Shown here: positions 5,679 through 5,730 of the stretch, in pieces
Layout: each line of letters begins with the position of its first letter
Position numbering within the stretch: the stretch's first letter is position 1
Assembly: GCA_964429245.1 (NCBI GenBank)
Contig: CAYSBE010000132.1
Coordinates: 1 to 5,730, forward strand
Source: CAYSBE01 sp964429245
Lineage (GTDB): Bacteria; Bacteroidota; Bacteroidia; UKL13-3
DNA length: 5,730 bases
Direction of reading: 5' to 3'
The notes under the pieces: generated by a model
What the model was told of the DNA's origin: nothing
The model's database searches: none
The model's input: only the letters and a program-made list of their open reading frames with translations
Made by a program: the position numbers and the translations under genes

Positions 5679-5730
5679 ATTATTTGTGTTGCTGACTTGA
5701 GAATGATGTATTTCAGCCGTTCCGATGGTG

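Overview
The window looks like chromosome from a low-GC member of the Bacteroidota (Bacteroidetes). The signs are a TamL-type BamA/TamA-family outer-membrane lipoprotein, a secreted protein with a carboxypeptidase-like regulatory domain, A/T-rich gene starts without clear Shine-Dalgarno sites, and a TAnnTTTG-type promoter. A family-level assignment cannot be made from the sequence alone.

Layout. Positions 2-4619 read as ordinary chromosomal backbone. On the + strand the 3' end of a chromate (CHR) transporter gene overlaps by ATGA a small secreted protein gene (457-1095). That gene meets tail to tail, with 3 bp between the stop codons, the large - strand gene for TamL (1099-3435). The 5' end of tamL runs head to head into, and probably overlaps, the start of a + strand TrmH/SpoU RNA methyltransferase gene (3413-4177). 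This is followed after 22 bp by a RidA-family gene (4200-4619) that resembles 2-aminomuconate deaminases.

From about 4620 the character changes. Read on the - strand, there is a stretch matching the last 16 nt of a tRNA gene (4667-4682). Seven bases further on comes a strong hairpin with a T-run (4634-4659), which is the usual order at the end of a tRNA gene. The rest of the tRNA is absent. In its place lie a 7-bp inverted repeat, an 11-bp perfect tandem repeat, and two closely packed - strand genes of unknown function. One encodes an acidic coiled-coil protein and the other a small protein with a C-terminal membrane anchor. The best reading is the end of an element integrated into a tRNA 3' end. 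The att remnant and probable recombinase-binding repeats lie at 4664-4752, and the element continues past the right edge of the window. The two cargo proteins could be structural or membrane proteins of a small, possibly lipid-containing virus, but that is inference only; no hallmark gene (integrase, capsid, packaging ATPase) lies in the window.

The backbone genes do not form one pathway. They cover ion transport and the envelope (CHR transporter, secreted protein, TamL) and RNA or metabolite housekeeping (methyltransferase, RidA).
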